Positions 19,701 to 27,154 of a DNA stretch of 64,000 bases are shown here, piece by piece (within the stretch, counting starts at the first letter, position 1; each line of letters starts with the position of its first letter). The translations under genes and the position numbers were made by a program. Below the pieces are notes generated by a model. The model searched no databases and was not told where the DNA came from. It saw only the letters and a list, made by a program, of their open reading frames with translations. Origin of the DNA: Phytohabitans rumicis (GTDB lineage: Bacteria > Actinomycetota > Actinomycetes > Mycobacteriales > Micromonosporaceae). The DNA lies in assembly GCF_011764445.1 (NCBI RefSeq), contig NZ_BLPG01000001.1, positions 1,426,001 to 1,490,000 on the forward strand. The letters run 5' to 3'.

Positions 19701-22503
19701 CGATCGTCACCGGCCCGGTGGCGTGGAAACCGCCGCTCAGCACAGCCGAGCCCGACTGCTGCACCCCGTTGACATACAGCCGGAGTGTCTTCGTAGCGGC
19801 GTCGAAGGTTCCCGCGAGGTGGGTCCACTTGCCCAGCACCGCGGTGGAGTCGGACAGCACCGTCGCCGTGCCCGACCCGGATGTGTCCGTGCTGACCATG
19901 ACGAACCTCCACCGACCGCTCTGCGCCGAGGTGTAGCTGAGCGTGAACGCGGAATTGGTGGCGCCGTCCGCGGCGACCGCGGTCTGCCCGGCGCCCGCGG
20001 AGGGCGAGGCCAGCCGCACCCAGGCCGCCACGGTGAACGTCGAATCGGTGCGCAGCGCTGCCGGGGCACCCGTGGTCGGGTGCGGCTGGGTCACCGGGCC
20101 CGTCGTCAAAGCGTGGGCGGTCGCGCTGGTCAGCGACAACGCCGTACCCTCACCGCCGCGGCCGGTGGTGGTGCCGGCCGACGACAGGGTCAGGGTGTTG
20201 CCGTGCCCGGTGTCGTCCAGGCCACGGTTGGTGGCGTCGTCGAAATTCCACTCCGTCGCCGGCCCGGAGCCGGAGGCCACCTTGAACTTGTACTCGATCG
20301 GCGTCGAAGGCCGCTCCGCTCGGTCCTCCGCCCAGACCGTCAGCGTGTGCACCCCGTCCCGCCGCGGCCGGACGCTGATGTAGGCGTTCTTCGACGCGTC
20401 CGGCGTCACCTTGTTCGCGTTGCCCGGCGACACGCCCTGGTCGATCGTCCACCGGTAGTAGACGACGTCCTCGGGCATGGTGGTCGGCGGGTGGATCCGG
20501 AACCCGCCGGCAAAGCCCACCCCGCCGCTGCCGGGCTGGTTCGGGTTGGCCGGGTTGTACTCCGGATACAGCCCATCCGTGGAGGTGATGTCCGAGGCCG
20601 GGTTCGGCGGCAGGAAGTCCGTGTGGAACTCGCACGTCCCCGACCAGGTGCCATCGTTGACGTTGTCGAACGTGTACGCCTGATACACGTACACGGTGTT
20701 CTCCACCAGCTTCTTGACCGCATCGGTCGTCGAGACCGGACCCGACGTGACCGGGGCCGGGTTGGCCGAGGTGCCCTGCACGTAGATGGCGGTGTTGCGG
20801 GCCTGGCCCTGCTTCCAGTAGTAGAACCGGGTCGTCAACGCCTGCTGCCCGCTGTCCGGGTCGCTGGCAGTGGCGGTGAACGTGGGCGCGTTCGTGGTCA
20901 CGAACGGCCGGGCCGTCCCGGTCGCGCACCCTTTGGCGGCCACCTTCAGGTCGCGGGCCGCGTTCGGCTTGGTGTTGTAGTGGATCGACAGGGCGGCGTC
21001 GCTCTTGAACCGCTTCCACTGGAACCTGTCCGACTCGGACTTGGCCCGCAACCCCACATTCAGCACACCCGTACCCGACGCGGCCAGCTGGGCGACCTTG
21101 CCGGTCACGTTGAACTCGACCTTGCTCGGGCTACACGAGTACCCGTTACGGCGGATCACATCCGAGGTCGCCAGCACCTCCCCCCACCCCGAACCCGACG
21201 TGTTCCAGCCGGTGTTCCACGTCGTCGACGGGCCGAACGCCTGCTTGAGCCACCGCAGCTCCGTACGCGCCGTACCGGCATAGCTGCAACCGGCGCCGGA
21301 CCACATCTGCGTCAGCGACATCGTCGCCTTGTAGATGTGCTTGAACTTGTACGGGGCGATATCGAACGCGAACAACGAGCGGTCCTTGACCGTCGGGGAC
21401 TCCCAGTCGCTGAACCCGGCCCGCATCATCCCGTAGTTCGCATCCGAACTGTTCACCGACGACGCCTTGTAAAACGACTTGGACGCCTCCGACCAGCGCA
21501 GCACCGACCACGCCGACCTGTTCACCGTCTTCTGCGTCCACGTCGGATCCACAAACACCGGGAACACCGTCGCCGGATCCGCGAGCATGCCCGCGTCCGG
21601 CACCAACGTCAACTGGCCTGCCGACACCTCCGCGGCCACCGTCGCCGTCCGCGGCTCCACCGGCGGCGCCGCCACCCCACCATCCGGGACCTTGCCCGCC
21701 GCCGACCGCGCCGCCGGCGACTGCCCCGGCTGGGCGCCCCGCGAGTCCCACATCGACGGCGTCGGCCCCTCGAACACCACCGCACCCGAACCGTCCACCG
21801 CCGACACCACCCCCGTGCCAGCCTCCGTACGCAGCGACACCCCGGACAGCTCCGTCGTCAACGCGACCCGCGCCAACGCCGTATTCCTGGCCGCCTTCGC
21901 CGACCGGATCACCAACAGGTGCGTGAACGCGTCCACATCCGCGCGCACCCGCAAATCCACCCCCGGCAGCACATCCCGGTAGGTGGCCGTATCACCGGAC
22001 AACACCGGCGCCGGCAACGGCTGCGGCCACCGCAACCCCACCTGCCTGGCACCATCACGCATCACCGCGAACGGCCCCGACCCGCCCGCGGAAAACCGCA
22101 CGTCCAACGTGGACGCCACCGGCGACACCGAACCGTCCGCGTTCCGCCTAAGCGTCGTGTCCACCCCGACCCACGAACCATCCGCACGCCGTACCCGCTG
22201 CGGACGCAGACTCGCCTCCGTCACAAACGAACCGTCCGGCCGCGCAAACGTCAAGCTGTACTCATCCCGGAGCGTCTCCACCTCAACCCGCCGGTTCGAG
22301 GACGCGGCTCGCGCCAACGCCGCCGACTCGTCCACCAACACCGGCACGCCCAGCTCGGAAGGCTCCCGCGGCGCCGCCCACGCCCGCTCCGGCGCCACCA
22401 GCAACGACGCCAACACCATCGCGACCGCACCCGCCGCAACGAACCGTAACCGTGAAACCCGACCCCGACCGGCCCAGACACCCATCGAACGGCCAGCTGT
22501 CAC
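16774..22503 (-). CDS. Very large secreted multi-domain protein (DNRLRE / LamG / repeat modules)
   Basis: About 1909 residues from a GTG with GGGGAGG upstream. Residues 1-43 are a signal peptide ending AWA. The N-terminal third resembles DNRLRE-type surface proteins (TLRRNADGSVSPVAS, then a VFPVFVDPTW segment and paired-cysteine beta regions). Near the middle is a LamG/concanavalin-like module (TFTVAAWVRLASP, LYVNGVQQSGSAV, IDDVRMYNF). The C-terminal third has three copies of a module of about 200 residues (TVLP-SGDDG, PFP-LYGQSY-TAW, SASIRT, VEWRNV), each after a carboxypeptidase-regulatory-like beta domain (AGTVTDAGTG, TITVTYAG type). It lies 47 bp upstream of the RHS gene in the same direction, an arrangement common in actinobacteria, so it may anchor or present the toxin. 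No enzyme motif is visible. Confidence 0.8.
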   Translation of the reverse strand: MTAGRSMGVWAGRGRVSRLRFVAAGAVAMVLASLLVAPERAWAAPREPSELGVPVLVDESAALARAASSNRRVEVETLRDEYSLTFARPDGSFVTEASLRPQRVRRADGSWVGVDTTLRRNADGSVSPVASTLDVRFSAGGSGPFAVMRDGARQVGLRWPQPLPAPVLSGDTATYRDVLPGVDLRVRADVDAFTHLLVIRSAKAARNTALARVALTTELSGVSLRTEAGTGVVSAVDGSGAVVFEGPTPSMWDSRGAQPGQSPAARSAAGKVPDGGVAAPPVEPRTATVAAEVSAGQLTLVPDAGMLADPATVFPVFVDPTWTQKTVNRSAWSVLRWSEASKSFYKASSVNSSDANYGMMRAGFSDWESPTVKDRSLFAFDIAPYKFKHIYKATMSLTQMWSGAGCSYAGTARTELRWLKQAFGPSTTWNTGWNTSGSGWGEVLATSDVIRRNGYSCSPSKVEFNVTGKVAQLAASGTGVLNVGLRAKSESDRFQWKRFKSDAALSIHYNTKPNAARDLKVAAKGCATGTARPFVTTNAPTFTATASDPDSGQQALTTRFYYWKQGQARNTAIYVQGTSANPAPVTSGPVSTTDAVKKLVENTVYVYQAYTFDNVNDGTWSGTCEFHTDFLPPNPASDITSTDGLYPEYNPANPNQPGSGGVGFAGGFRIHPPTTMPEDVVYYRWTIDQGVSPGNANKVTPDASKNAYISVRPRRDGVHTLTVWAEDRAERPSTPIEYKFKVASGSGPATEWNFDDATNRGLDDTGHGNTLTLSSAGTTTGRGGEGTALSLTSATAHALTTGPVTQPHPTTGAPAALRTDSTFTVAAWVRLASPSAGAGQTAVAADGATNSAFTLSYTSAQSGRWRFVMVSTDTSGSGTATVLSDSTAVLGKWTHLAGTFDAATKTLRLYVNGVQQSGSAVLSGGFHATGPVTIGRSRWTALNVDYLKGAIDDVRMYNFIPSPAAIKDLARPVKPQVAFTTATVTVGSPAQVTFNAGGDTNITKFKYSIGTDTLNLTADPATPGGTTTPPVAIPTTQTGQLRVWVAAFNQADNLLGESVSATIQVEAATVGLSGRTFDQARQPLAGATVILEPPGLTVTSGADGAFAFTGLTPGTYVVAASHGGGCGLSASTEVKIPDDGDPELFLVPPVDSYGYGCQVDARAFTPADDTVLQALAGADNAVTQVSLPFEFPFYGDVFDTVWVDTNGLLTFTEPGGSTPGRSMTIPAASAPNGLVAAFWDDLVVDGSASVRTASIDDADGRWFVVEWRNVHRAGNTSERITVEVMLHEAGFIFLNYAGLSATSDAERGSEATVGIESPGGTVGLQYSFLQPVLADGSAVVFLPPQIMANPIQMVTLAGTVTDAGTGSPQAGTAVTLEPAGISVTADAAGGYAFADIEAGSYTVSAVKGNHCGKVLNLDVDVYETADVDLPLRPLSDAYGNMCQAGPAAFTPANGTVLPLSGDDGKTQVTVPFPISLYGQSYTTAWVDIDGLVAFAPYTGIPWQATELPSLQEQTKPNAAVYAFWDDWVVDASASIRTTTLGTAPHRQFIVEWRNVHNWWEPTARVSFEAVFHEGGDIQVAWNDIDPGVAREQGAAGAVAIENADGTFALVHSYQQPVIASGQGVRFTPGPAPIGDITGTVTYAGTPAAGVSVKVAGLTATTAADGSYLFGDVPGGPYTVLATPGTGSGCYGTAAQPVTVSGNATSTVDFDLPASSGTRYTAVEGPRTFVPANDTVLPSSGDDGIQEVTLPFPVALYGQSYPTAWIANDGVIAFEAMTNQPYDPWPLPSEWESSHPNTAVYPFQHDWVLDASASIRTATTGTAPNRRFIVEWRNVYSLADPNARVSFEAVFHEQGDIEIVWDDIDVNFYEQGGEATVGVENADGTQAVQYGYRHPVIADGRGLLLHPVTS

Positions 22504-22883
22504 GGTGCCTCCCCGAATCACACCGAGCAAAGTGACCGTCACACTGCGGCACGACCTGCGTGGCTGTCAATGCCCCCAGCGGGAGTTTCCTTCAGGTCCT
22601 CGGAAACTGGCGGCACAGATCTACATCAGCGGGAAACGATTCCCCAACCATGCGGTAGAACGGCAAACCACCACCAGGAAGCCCCAAACCACACACATCA
22701 ACCGCCACCCACACAGCCTCCCTGGGCCGTGTGCTCACGCCGCAGTTCCAACGGCTCAAGCGGGAACATCCACGGCGCGACTCCCCCATCGAGATTCCAC
22801 GGCGATCCACGCACGTTCTCGGTCCCCACCAACGCGGCGAAAGCCGGTACCCTGAGCCACCGATTTCCGGTGGAGGAGAAACG
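22504..22883. promoter_or_regulatory. Divergent promoter region between toxin locus and lipoprotein gene
   Basis: No gene seen in about 380 bp. The stretch must hold divergent promoters for the secreted protein (minus strand) and the lipoprotein (plus strand). At its right edge CCACCG (22857-22862) and CGGTGG (22868-22873) form a small hairpin that overlaps the start of the lipoprotein ribosome binding site GGAGGAG and could limit translation. Confidence 0.4.
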
Positions 22884-22928
22884 TTGACGTCCCGCAAGGT
22901 CTCCCAACAGGCCGCACGTATAGCCGTC

Positions 22929-22952
22929 TGAAGTTCCCCCGGTTTTCCGGAC
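22929..22952 (+). repeat. IS3 element terminal inverted repeat, left
   Basis: Starts TGAAGTTCCCCCGG and ends TTTTCCGGAC. It pairs with 24189-24211. The only difference is one extra T in the left copy. Confidence 0.9.
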
Positions 22953-22968
22953 GGGGGACGTGTGGTGA

Positions 22969-23853
22969 TCACGCTGCTCGTTGAGCGGGCGTGTGGTGGG
23001 TTTGTTCGTACTGTACGGGGCTGAGGTAGCCCAGGGCGGAGTGTCGCCGGGTCGGGTTGTACCAGGCGTTGATCCACTCGAAGATGGCGTTGGCGAGGTC
23101 GTCGCGGGTGCGCCAGGTGTGCCGGTCCAACAGTTCGGTTTGCAGGCTGGCGAAGAACGCTTCGGCCATGGCGTTGTCGTAGCAGTCGCCGATGCTGCCC
23201 ATGGAGGCGAGGATCCCGGCGTCGCGGAGCCGTTTGCCGAAGATGTAGGAGGTGTACTGGGCGCCGTGGTCGCTGTGGTGGATCACGGTGCCGTCGGTGG
23301 GTCGGCGGGTCCAGGTGGCCATGTCCAGGGCGTCGCAGACCAATTCGGCTCGCATGTGGTCGCCGATGGCCCAGCCCACCACGCGGCGGGAGTACACGTC
23401 CAGGACGACGGCGAGGTAAAGCCAGCCCTGCCAGGTCATCTGCTGGGTGATGTCGGCGACCCAGAGCTGGTTGGGTTGCTCGGCGGTGAACTTGCGTGCG
23501 ACCAGGTCGTCGGCGGGTGCCGCCTCGGGGTCGCGGACGGTGCAGCCGTGGAGCCGGCGGCGGTGGATGCCTTGCAGGCCAGCGTCTCTCATTAGCCGCT
23601 CGACCCGTTTACGTCCACAGTGGATTTTGTGGCCGAGCCGTAGTTCGGCGTGTACCCGCGGCGAGCCGTAGCTGCCGCGAGAGTCGGCGTGGATGTCGAT
23701 GATCGCATTGGTCAGATAGGCGTCGTCCAGATCGCGGCCGGAGGGGCCGTTGGTGCGCCACTCGTGGAACCCGGAACGGGACACGCCCAGGGTGCGGCAC
23801 AGCAGGGTGATCGGGTAGGTGGCCTTCTCCACCTCGATGAACCGGTAGATCAT
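22969..23853 (-). CDS. IS3-family transposase, catalytic subunit (OrfB)
   Basis: A 294-residue integrase-core protein. The catalytic acidic triad is visible: Asp134 in VADITQQ, Asp195 in HHSDHGAQY and Glu231 in NAMAEAFFASLQTEL, with 35 residues between the last two (DD35E). An HTH_21-like N-terminal region (GVSRSGFHEW, RGSYGSPRVHAEL, RRVERLMRDAGL type) precedes it. The ATG overlaps the orfA stop (ATGA). It catalyses strand transfer of the element and appears intact. Confidence 0.95.
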   Translation of the reverse strand: MIYRFIEVEKATYPITLLCRTLGVSRSGFHEWRTNGPSGRDLDDAYLTNAIIDIHADSRGSYGSPRVHAELRLGHKIHCGRKRVERLMRDAGLQGIHRRRLHGCTVRDPEAAPADDLVARKFTAEQPNQLWVADITQQMTWQGWLYLAVVLDVYSRRVVGWAIGDHMRAELVCDALDMATWTRRPTDGTVIHHSDHGAQYTSYIFGKRLRDAGILASMGSIGDCYDNAMAEAFFASLQTELLDRHTWRTRDDLANAIFEWINAWYNPTRRHSALGYLSPVQYEQTHHTPAQRAA

Positions 23854-24140
23854 CGGGGTGGCAGAACGTTCTGTTGGGCGAAGAAGGCCGCGGCTTTTAC
23901 CAAGATCTCCTTTTCCATCTCCAGCACCCGAACCTGACGGCGCAGCACACGAAGCTCCTCGCGTTCAGCGCCGGTCAGGCCCTCACGGTGCCCTTCCTCG
24001 ACGTCGGCCTGGGACATCCAGTTCCGCAGGCACGACTCGGAGATCCCCAAACTCTTGGCCAGCTCGGCCACCGGCTTCTCACGCCGGCGCGCCAGTTCCA
24101 CCGCACGACGGCGGAACTCCGCAGGATGTGGTGCGGGCAT
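23850..24140 (-). CDS. IS3-family transposase, HTH subunit (OrfA)
   Basis: About 96 residues starting MPAPHPAEFRRRAVEL, a typical Tnp_8 helix-turn-helix (KSLGISESCLRNWMSQADV) followed by a leucine-rich coiled coil (LRVLRRQVRVLEMEKEIL). The stop overlaps the orfB start, so OrfB may be made by coupled re-initiation as well as by the -1 frameshifting usual in this family; I see no obvious A-rich slippery site. An in-frame start further upstream at 24179 would lie in the inverted repeat region and is less likely. Confidence 0.9.
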   Translation of the reverse strand: MPAPHPAEFRRRAVELARRREKPVAELAKSLGISESCLRNWMSQADVEEGHREGLTGAEREELRVLRRQVRVLEMEKEILVKAAAFFAQQNVLPPR

Positions 24141-24188
24141 GTCCGGACTCCTCTCAGTGAGGACAACTGCTGCCCTCACACCTGGGTT

Positions 24189-24211
24189 GTCCGGAAACCG
24201 GGGGAACTTCA
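24189..24211 (-). repeat. IS3 element terminal inverted repeat, right
   Basis: Reads GTCCGGAAACC then GGGGGAACTTCA on the plus strand, the inverse of the left end. It is followed directly by the duplicated target GTC. Confidence 0.9.
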
Positions 24212-24703
24212 GTCGCCGCAGTCGCCGTGCTCGTCCTCACGAGCTGCACCACCAGCGATGACACACCCACGGCCGCGGCCGAGTCCGGACCGGCGGCGAG
24301 CCCCGCCCCGGACGGGCCCTACCGGCCCGTCGCCAACCTTTGCCAGGCCATCGACGCTTCACCCTTAAAGACGACGAACCCGCCACTGGCCGGCACAGGC
24401 AAACACGTCGAGTCCGACGGGCCAGGCCAGGCAAGCCGAAGCTGCACACTGCCATTGACCGGCGGCCGGTTAGATGTCGTCGCGGTGACATACGACCGGA
24501 TCAGCGACGCCACGACGGCGTTCAACTCCGCAGCAGCCAGCACGATGTGGAAGTACCGGCTGACCCGATCCGGGCCCGTGACCGGCGTAGGCCAAAACGC
24601 CTTCGCTCGCTTCGGCGCCTACGACGCCACCAGCGTCGTCGCCGAACTCACCAGCCACAACGCGAACGTCGTGCTCACCGTCAACGCGATGGTAAACCTG
24701 CCC

Positions 24704-24717
24704 GATACCCGATACCC
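24704..24717 (+). repeat. 7-bp tandem duplication causing a frameshift
   Basis: GATACCC occurs twice in direct succession near the 3' end of the broken lipoprotein gene. Deleting one copy gives the ending LPDTRAAGKLEAAIREISR, with normal codon use up to a stop at 24786, so the duplication is most likely the lesion. Confidence 0.75.
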
Positions 24718-24801
24718 GAGCCGCGGGCAAGCTGGAAGCGGCCATCCGCGAAATCAGCCGCACGACACTAACCTCGCTCGGCGGCTGACACTGGTGGTTT
24801 C

Positions 24802-24885
24802 GTGACGCCAGAACCGACGGCGAGCGTCGACGACAAACTGAACACGATCGAGATGAGCGAGGTCGAGCGCCGCGTGCTGGCCTGA
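24802..24885 (+). other. Short open frame of unknown origin
   Basis: A GTG at 24802 opens a 27-codon frame (VTPEPTASVDDKLNTI then EMSEVERRVLA). It lies just after the lipoprotein and before a sigma-factor remnant on the other strand. Its acidic, helix-forming composition could be the truncated start of a larger gene. It has no clear ribosome binding site and may not be expressed. Confidence 0.25.
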
Positions 24886-24961
24886 GGATTGGCCGAGTGG
24901 GGCGGTCCGCCAGGTGCACAGACACGCTCGCGGCGGCGACTCGCGTAGGCGGGCGCACAGG

Positions 24962-25130
24962 TCACCAGCACCTCCAGCGCCGCCCGCGGGACAGGCCCGC
25001 ATCCACCGTGCCAACCGGCACACCCAGTACGGCTGCCACCTCCTCAACGGGCAGGTCGGCTAGGTGGTGCAGTACCGCATCGCGGGTCGGGCGGCGCAGG
25101 GCGGCAATCAACGCCACCCGGGTCGGGCGA
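24962..25130 (-). pseudogene. ECF sigma factor remnant, region 4
   Basis: On the minus strand the peptide ALRRPTRDAVLHHLADLP then VEEVAAVLGVPVGTVDAGLS matches sigma region 4.2 of ECF sigma factors (usual form AVVLHHLADLPVEEIAAELG). Region 2 and the promoter-melting helix are absent upstream; the frame there continues into non-homologous, Arg- and Ser-rich sequence. Shifting frame after SRGR gives AALEVLVT, suggesting a further frame break. It is a dead fragment in a decayed zone. Confidence 0.6.
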
Positions 25131-25769
25131 GAGCCCAGGCGCCTCCTGCGCAGAACGATCCGGAGATGTTCCGCAGACGGTGGCCATGAACGTAGCGGGC
25201 AGCCGCTCCCGGCGTCGGTGGATCTTCGAGCGGCTACTCTCCGCCGGCCGTGCGGAGCGTCCGGTTGCGACGGTGGCGGGGCCGTGGCCTGGTGAAGCCG
25301 AGCGCGCCGCGACGACCGGCGCCGATGCCTGCAGCCAAGCTGGCTCGAGTGGTGCCACACGATCGCTGCCACCGGCGTCCTCATCTCACCAGATCCGCGC
25401 CGCAGCCAGCAGGGGACGTGCCGATCCGGTACCGCCGGGCGAGAGTGGCAACGGCGAAAGGTAGGCCCACTCGGCGCTCCAGACCGGATCGGAAAGTGGC
25501 TGGACGAGTTCCCGCTCGCCGGCCGCCGCTGCAGCCCGAGCGACGCCCCGGCACGACGGGCCACTGCCGAACATTGGACGCACTTGATTCGCGTCAAGTG
25601 CGCGCCGATGTAACCCGACATAAGGGAAGATACCGCTGGTCGATTTCGGCTTGTTTGTCGGATTGGTCCGACCGCGAGCCAACCGAACTCGCTCGATCAC
25701 CGTGAGCGCCCGCTAACACACCACGTCCACAAAGGACGTACAGCGACAGAGTTTCCCCTGCTCACACCG
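25131..25769. other. Gene-poor decayed region
   Basis: About 640 bp in which I see no gene that I can support. Short open frames on both strands lack recognisable motifs, consistent codon use or ribosome binding sites. It lies between the sigma remnant and the tRNA-Pro fragment. Confidence 0.5.
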
Positions 25770-25812
25770 TCGGGACGGCCGGATTTGAACCGACGACCCC
25801 TTGACCCCCAGT
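25770..25812 (-). other. 3' half of tRNA-Pro(GGG): integrative-element attachment scar
   Basis: Read on the minus strand the sequence runs from the anticodon loop (ACTGGGGGTCAAG, anticodon GGG) through a T-arm with GGTTCAAATCC and an acceptor strand CGTCCCG with discriminator A. The T-stem pairs with one G-U. The matching 5' half (D-arm and acceptor 5' strand) is absent on the higher-coordinate side. Identity from the anticodon loop to the 3' end is typical of attachment cores used by actinomycete integrases, such as pSAM2 in tRNA-Pro (known for the family). A complete tRNA is not encoded here. Confidence 0.7.
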
Positions 25813-25921
25813 ACTCCGGTGGCCCAGCGGCATGCTCACGCACGTTTGCCCAGGTCGCCGCCAGCATAGAACACCCGAGTAAAGGGGCCGCTCCATCCGC
25901 CACGCACGGATCGCTGCGCCA

Positions 25922-26971
25922 TCAGCGGACCGGCGCCGCCGTGGACTCCCGCCGCACGAACTCCGCACGGACGTGCCGTGGCTCCGGGACGTCGTCGTCG
26001 CCGAGGGCGGCCAGAATCTGGTGCACCGCCTCCTCACCCGCGAGGTCGAGCGGCGTACGGATGGTCGTGATCGGCGGCGAGGTGAAGTCGGAGCCGAAGA
26101 TGTCGTCGAAGCCGATGATGCTGAGCCGCGATGGCACGTCGATGCCCGCGGAGCGGCAGGCGCGGAGTAGGCCGATCGCCATCAGGTCGTTGTACGCGAT
26201 GACCGCAGTGACGCCGGACGCCTGGACCCGTCGCAGTCCTTGCTCTCCGCCGTCGAGTGTCGGTACGCCCGGGCCGATCTCGACGACTGTCATGCCGCGG
26301 CGTGGCGCCTCGTCGAGCAGCGTCTCCCAGCGCAGCCGACTCATCCACGACGCGCTCGGCCCGGAGAGGAACGCGAGCGAGGTGTGGCCGAGGGAGGCTA
26401 GGTGGTCGAGCGCGTCCCGAATGCCCGGCACCACGTCGGGTACCACCCCGGGCACACCCGCGACCACCCGGTTGACCAGCACGAGTGGCTTGGCGTCCGC
26501 GAGCGCCTCGATCTGCTCGTCGGCGAGACGGGAGGCGACCAGGACGAGCCCGTCGATGGACTGGAGTAGCCGTTGCGCGCTCTCCGCTTCCAGCGCGCCG
26601 GACTCCTGCGACTCGGCGAGCACGAGCGTGTAGCCCTCCGCGGCCGCGATCCGCTCGGCGCCGCGTACCAAGGGGAAGTACACCGGGTTGGTGATGTCGG
26701 TGAGGATCAGTCCCAGGGTGTTCGTGCGCCCAGTGGGCAGCGCCCGGGCCATCGGGTTGATCCGGTAGTTCAGCTCGGCCGCGGCTTCCCGGATGCGTTG
26801 TTCGGTCGTGGCGTTGATCCGTCCGGGCTTGTTGAGCGCGCGCGAGACGGTCGAGGGACTGAGGCCGAGGTGCCGGGCGATGTCGTAGATCGTGGCCGCC
26901 GGCTTCCGGCTGCCATTTCCGCGTCGTGCGGAGCGAGCCTGCTCCTGATTCACATGCAAAGGGTGGCACAT
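25922..26971 (-). CDS. LacI-family transcriptional regulator
   Basis: About 349 residues with the LacI helix-turn-helix ATIYDIARHLGLSPSTVSRA followed by the hinge (NKPGRI, RIREAAAELNYRINPMARAL) and a periplasmic-binding-protein-like sugar domain (LGLILTDITNPVYFPLVRG, GFDDIFGSDFTSPPITTIR). It is divergent from the family 5 ABC transporter operon, and three LacI-type palindromes lie in the gap. The start is uncertain: the ATG at 26971 falls inside the first operator, so a TTG at 26959 or GTG at 26950 is more likely. It is probably the local repressor of the importer and of the catabolic genes. Confidence 0.88.
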   Translation of the reverse strand: MCHPLHVNQEQARSARRGNGSRKPAATIYDIARHLGLSPSTVSRALNKPGRINATTEQRIREAAAELNYRINPMARALPTGRTNTLGLILTDITNPVYFPLVRGAERIAAAEGYTLVLAESQESGALEAESAQRLLQSIDGLVLVASRLADEQIEALADAKPLVLVNRVVAGVPGVVPDVVPGIRDALDHLASLGHTSLAFLSGPSASWMSRLRWETLLDEAPRRGMTVVEIGPGVPTLDGGEQGLRRVQASGVTAVIAYNDLMAIGLLRACRSAGIDVPSRLSIIGFDDIFGSDFTSPPITTIRTPLDLAGEEAVHQILAALGDDDVPEPRHVRAEFVRRESTAAPVR

Positions 26972-26986
26972 GGCAACCGATTGACA
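26971..26986. promoter_or_regulatory. LacI-type operator 1 of the importer promoter
   Basis: TGGCAACCGATTGACA, an imperfect palindrome around CCGA that matches the two other sites in this gap and sites elsewhere in the cluster. It overlaps the furthest upstream possible start of the regulator, consistent with autorepression. Confidence 0.65.
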
Positions 26987-27016
26987 AAGAGCCAGGGCAA
27001 CGCCGTCAGCCGATTA

Positions 27017-27032
27017 TGGCAATCGGTTGACA
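27017..27032. promoter_or_regulatory. LacI-type operator 2 of the importer promoter
   Basis: TGGCAATCGGTTGACA, the same palindrome with its centre inverted. It is spaced 46 bp from operator 1 and about 90 bp from operator 3, so looping or cooperative repression is possible. Confidence 0.65.
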
Positions 27033-27107
27033 AGAAGTCGACGACGTGCTGAGCTAGCGGCAACACGGGGGACACACGCGGGACATTTGCCCAGCCATCG
27101 GTTGCCC

Positions 27108-27123
27108 TGACAACCGGTTGCCA
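27108..27123. promoter_or_regulatory. LacI-type operator 3 of the importer promoter
   Basis: TGACAACCGGTTGCCA, the closest to the ideal palindrome (AACCGGTT core). A half-site CGGTTGCC lies just upstream. It is 31 bp before the substrate-binding protein start, where it would block transcription. Confidence 0.7.
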
Positions 27124-27154
27124 AGCCGACCCGTGCTCATCCAAGGGAGTCACT

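Larger units (their letters stand above)
22929..24211 (-). mobile_element. IS3-family insertion sequence, complete
   Basis: About 1283 bp bounded by imperfect inverted repeats: the left end begins TGAAGTTCCCCCGG and the right end is its complement, CCGGGGGAACTTCA. The repeats extend about 23 bp and differ by one base in a T-run. A 3-bp direct repeat GTC flanks it (22926-22928 and 24212-24214), matching the 3-4 bp duplications of the family. It contains intact orfA and orfB on the minus strand. The insertion interrupts the lipoprotein signal-peptide codons. Confidence 0.93.
22884..24788 (+). pseudogene. DUF3558-like lipoprotein, split by IS3 insertion and a 7-bp duplication
   Basis: The 5' part (22884-22928) starts at TTG after GGAGGAG and encodes MTSRKVSQQAARIAV. 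After the IS element, GTC (24212-24214, target duplication) is followed by AAVAVLVLTSC, completing a lipoprotein signal peptide with a lipobox LTSC. The mature part has LCQAID and SCTLPL, the paired cysteines seen in DUF3558-type mycobacterial and actinomycete lipoproteins. A tandem duplication of GATACCC (24704-24717) shifts the frame near the end. Removing one copy restores a natural ending, AAIREISRTTLTSLGG with the stop at 24786-24788. The gene therefore has two independent lesions. Before them it encoded about 185-190 residues. Confidence 0.85.

Noticed and set aside
18274-22449. A 1391-codon plus-strand open frame opposite the large secreted protein
   Set aside because: Arg- and Gly-rich shadow of a GC-rich gene with no domain, start context or homologue. 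The opposite strand has a signal peptide and clear domains.
25770-25812. A complete tRNA-Pro gene
   Set aside because: Only the 3' half is present; the D-arm and 5' acceptor strand cannot be found next to it, so it is an attachment remnant.
25922-26033. Short open frames around the tRNA fragment
   Set aside because: They translate the tRNA tail (the familiar GSNPAVPT-type peptide) and the end of the LacI gene in the wrong frame.
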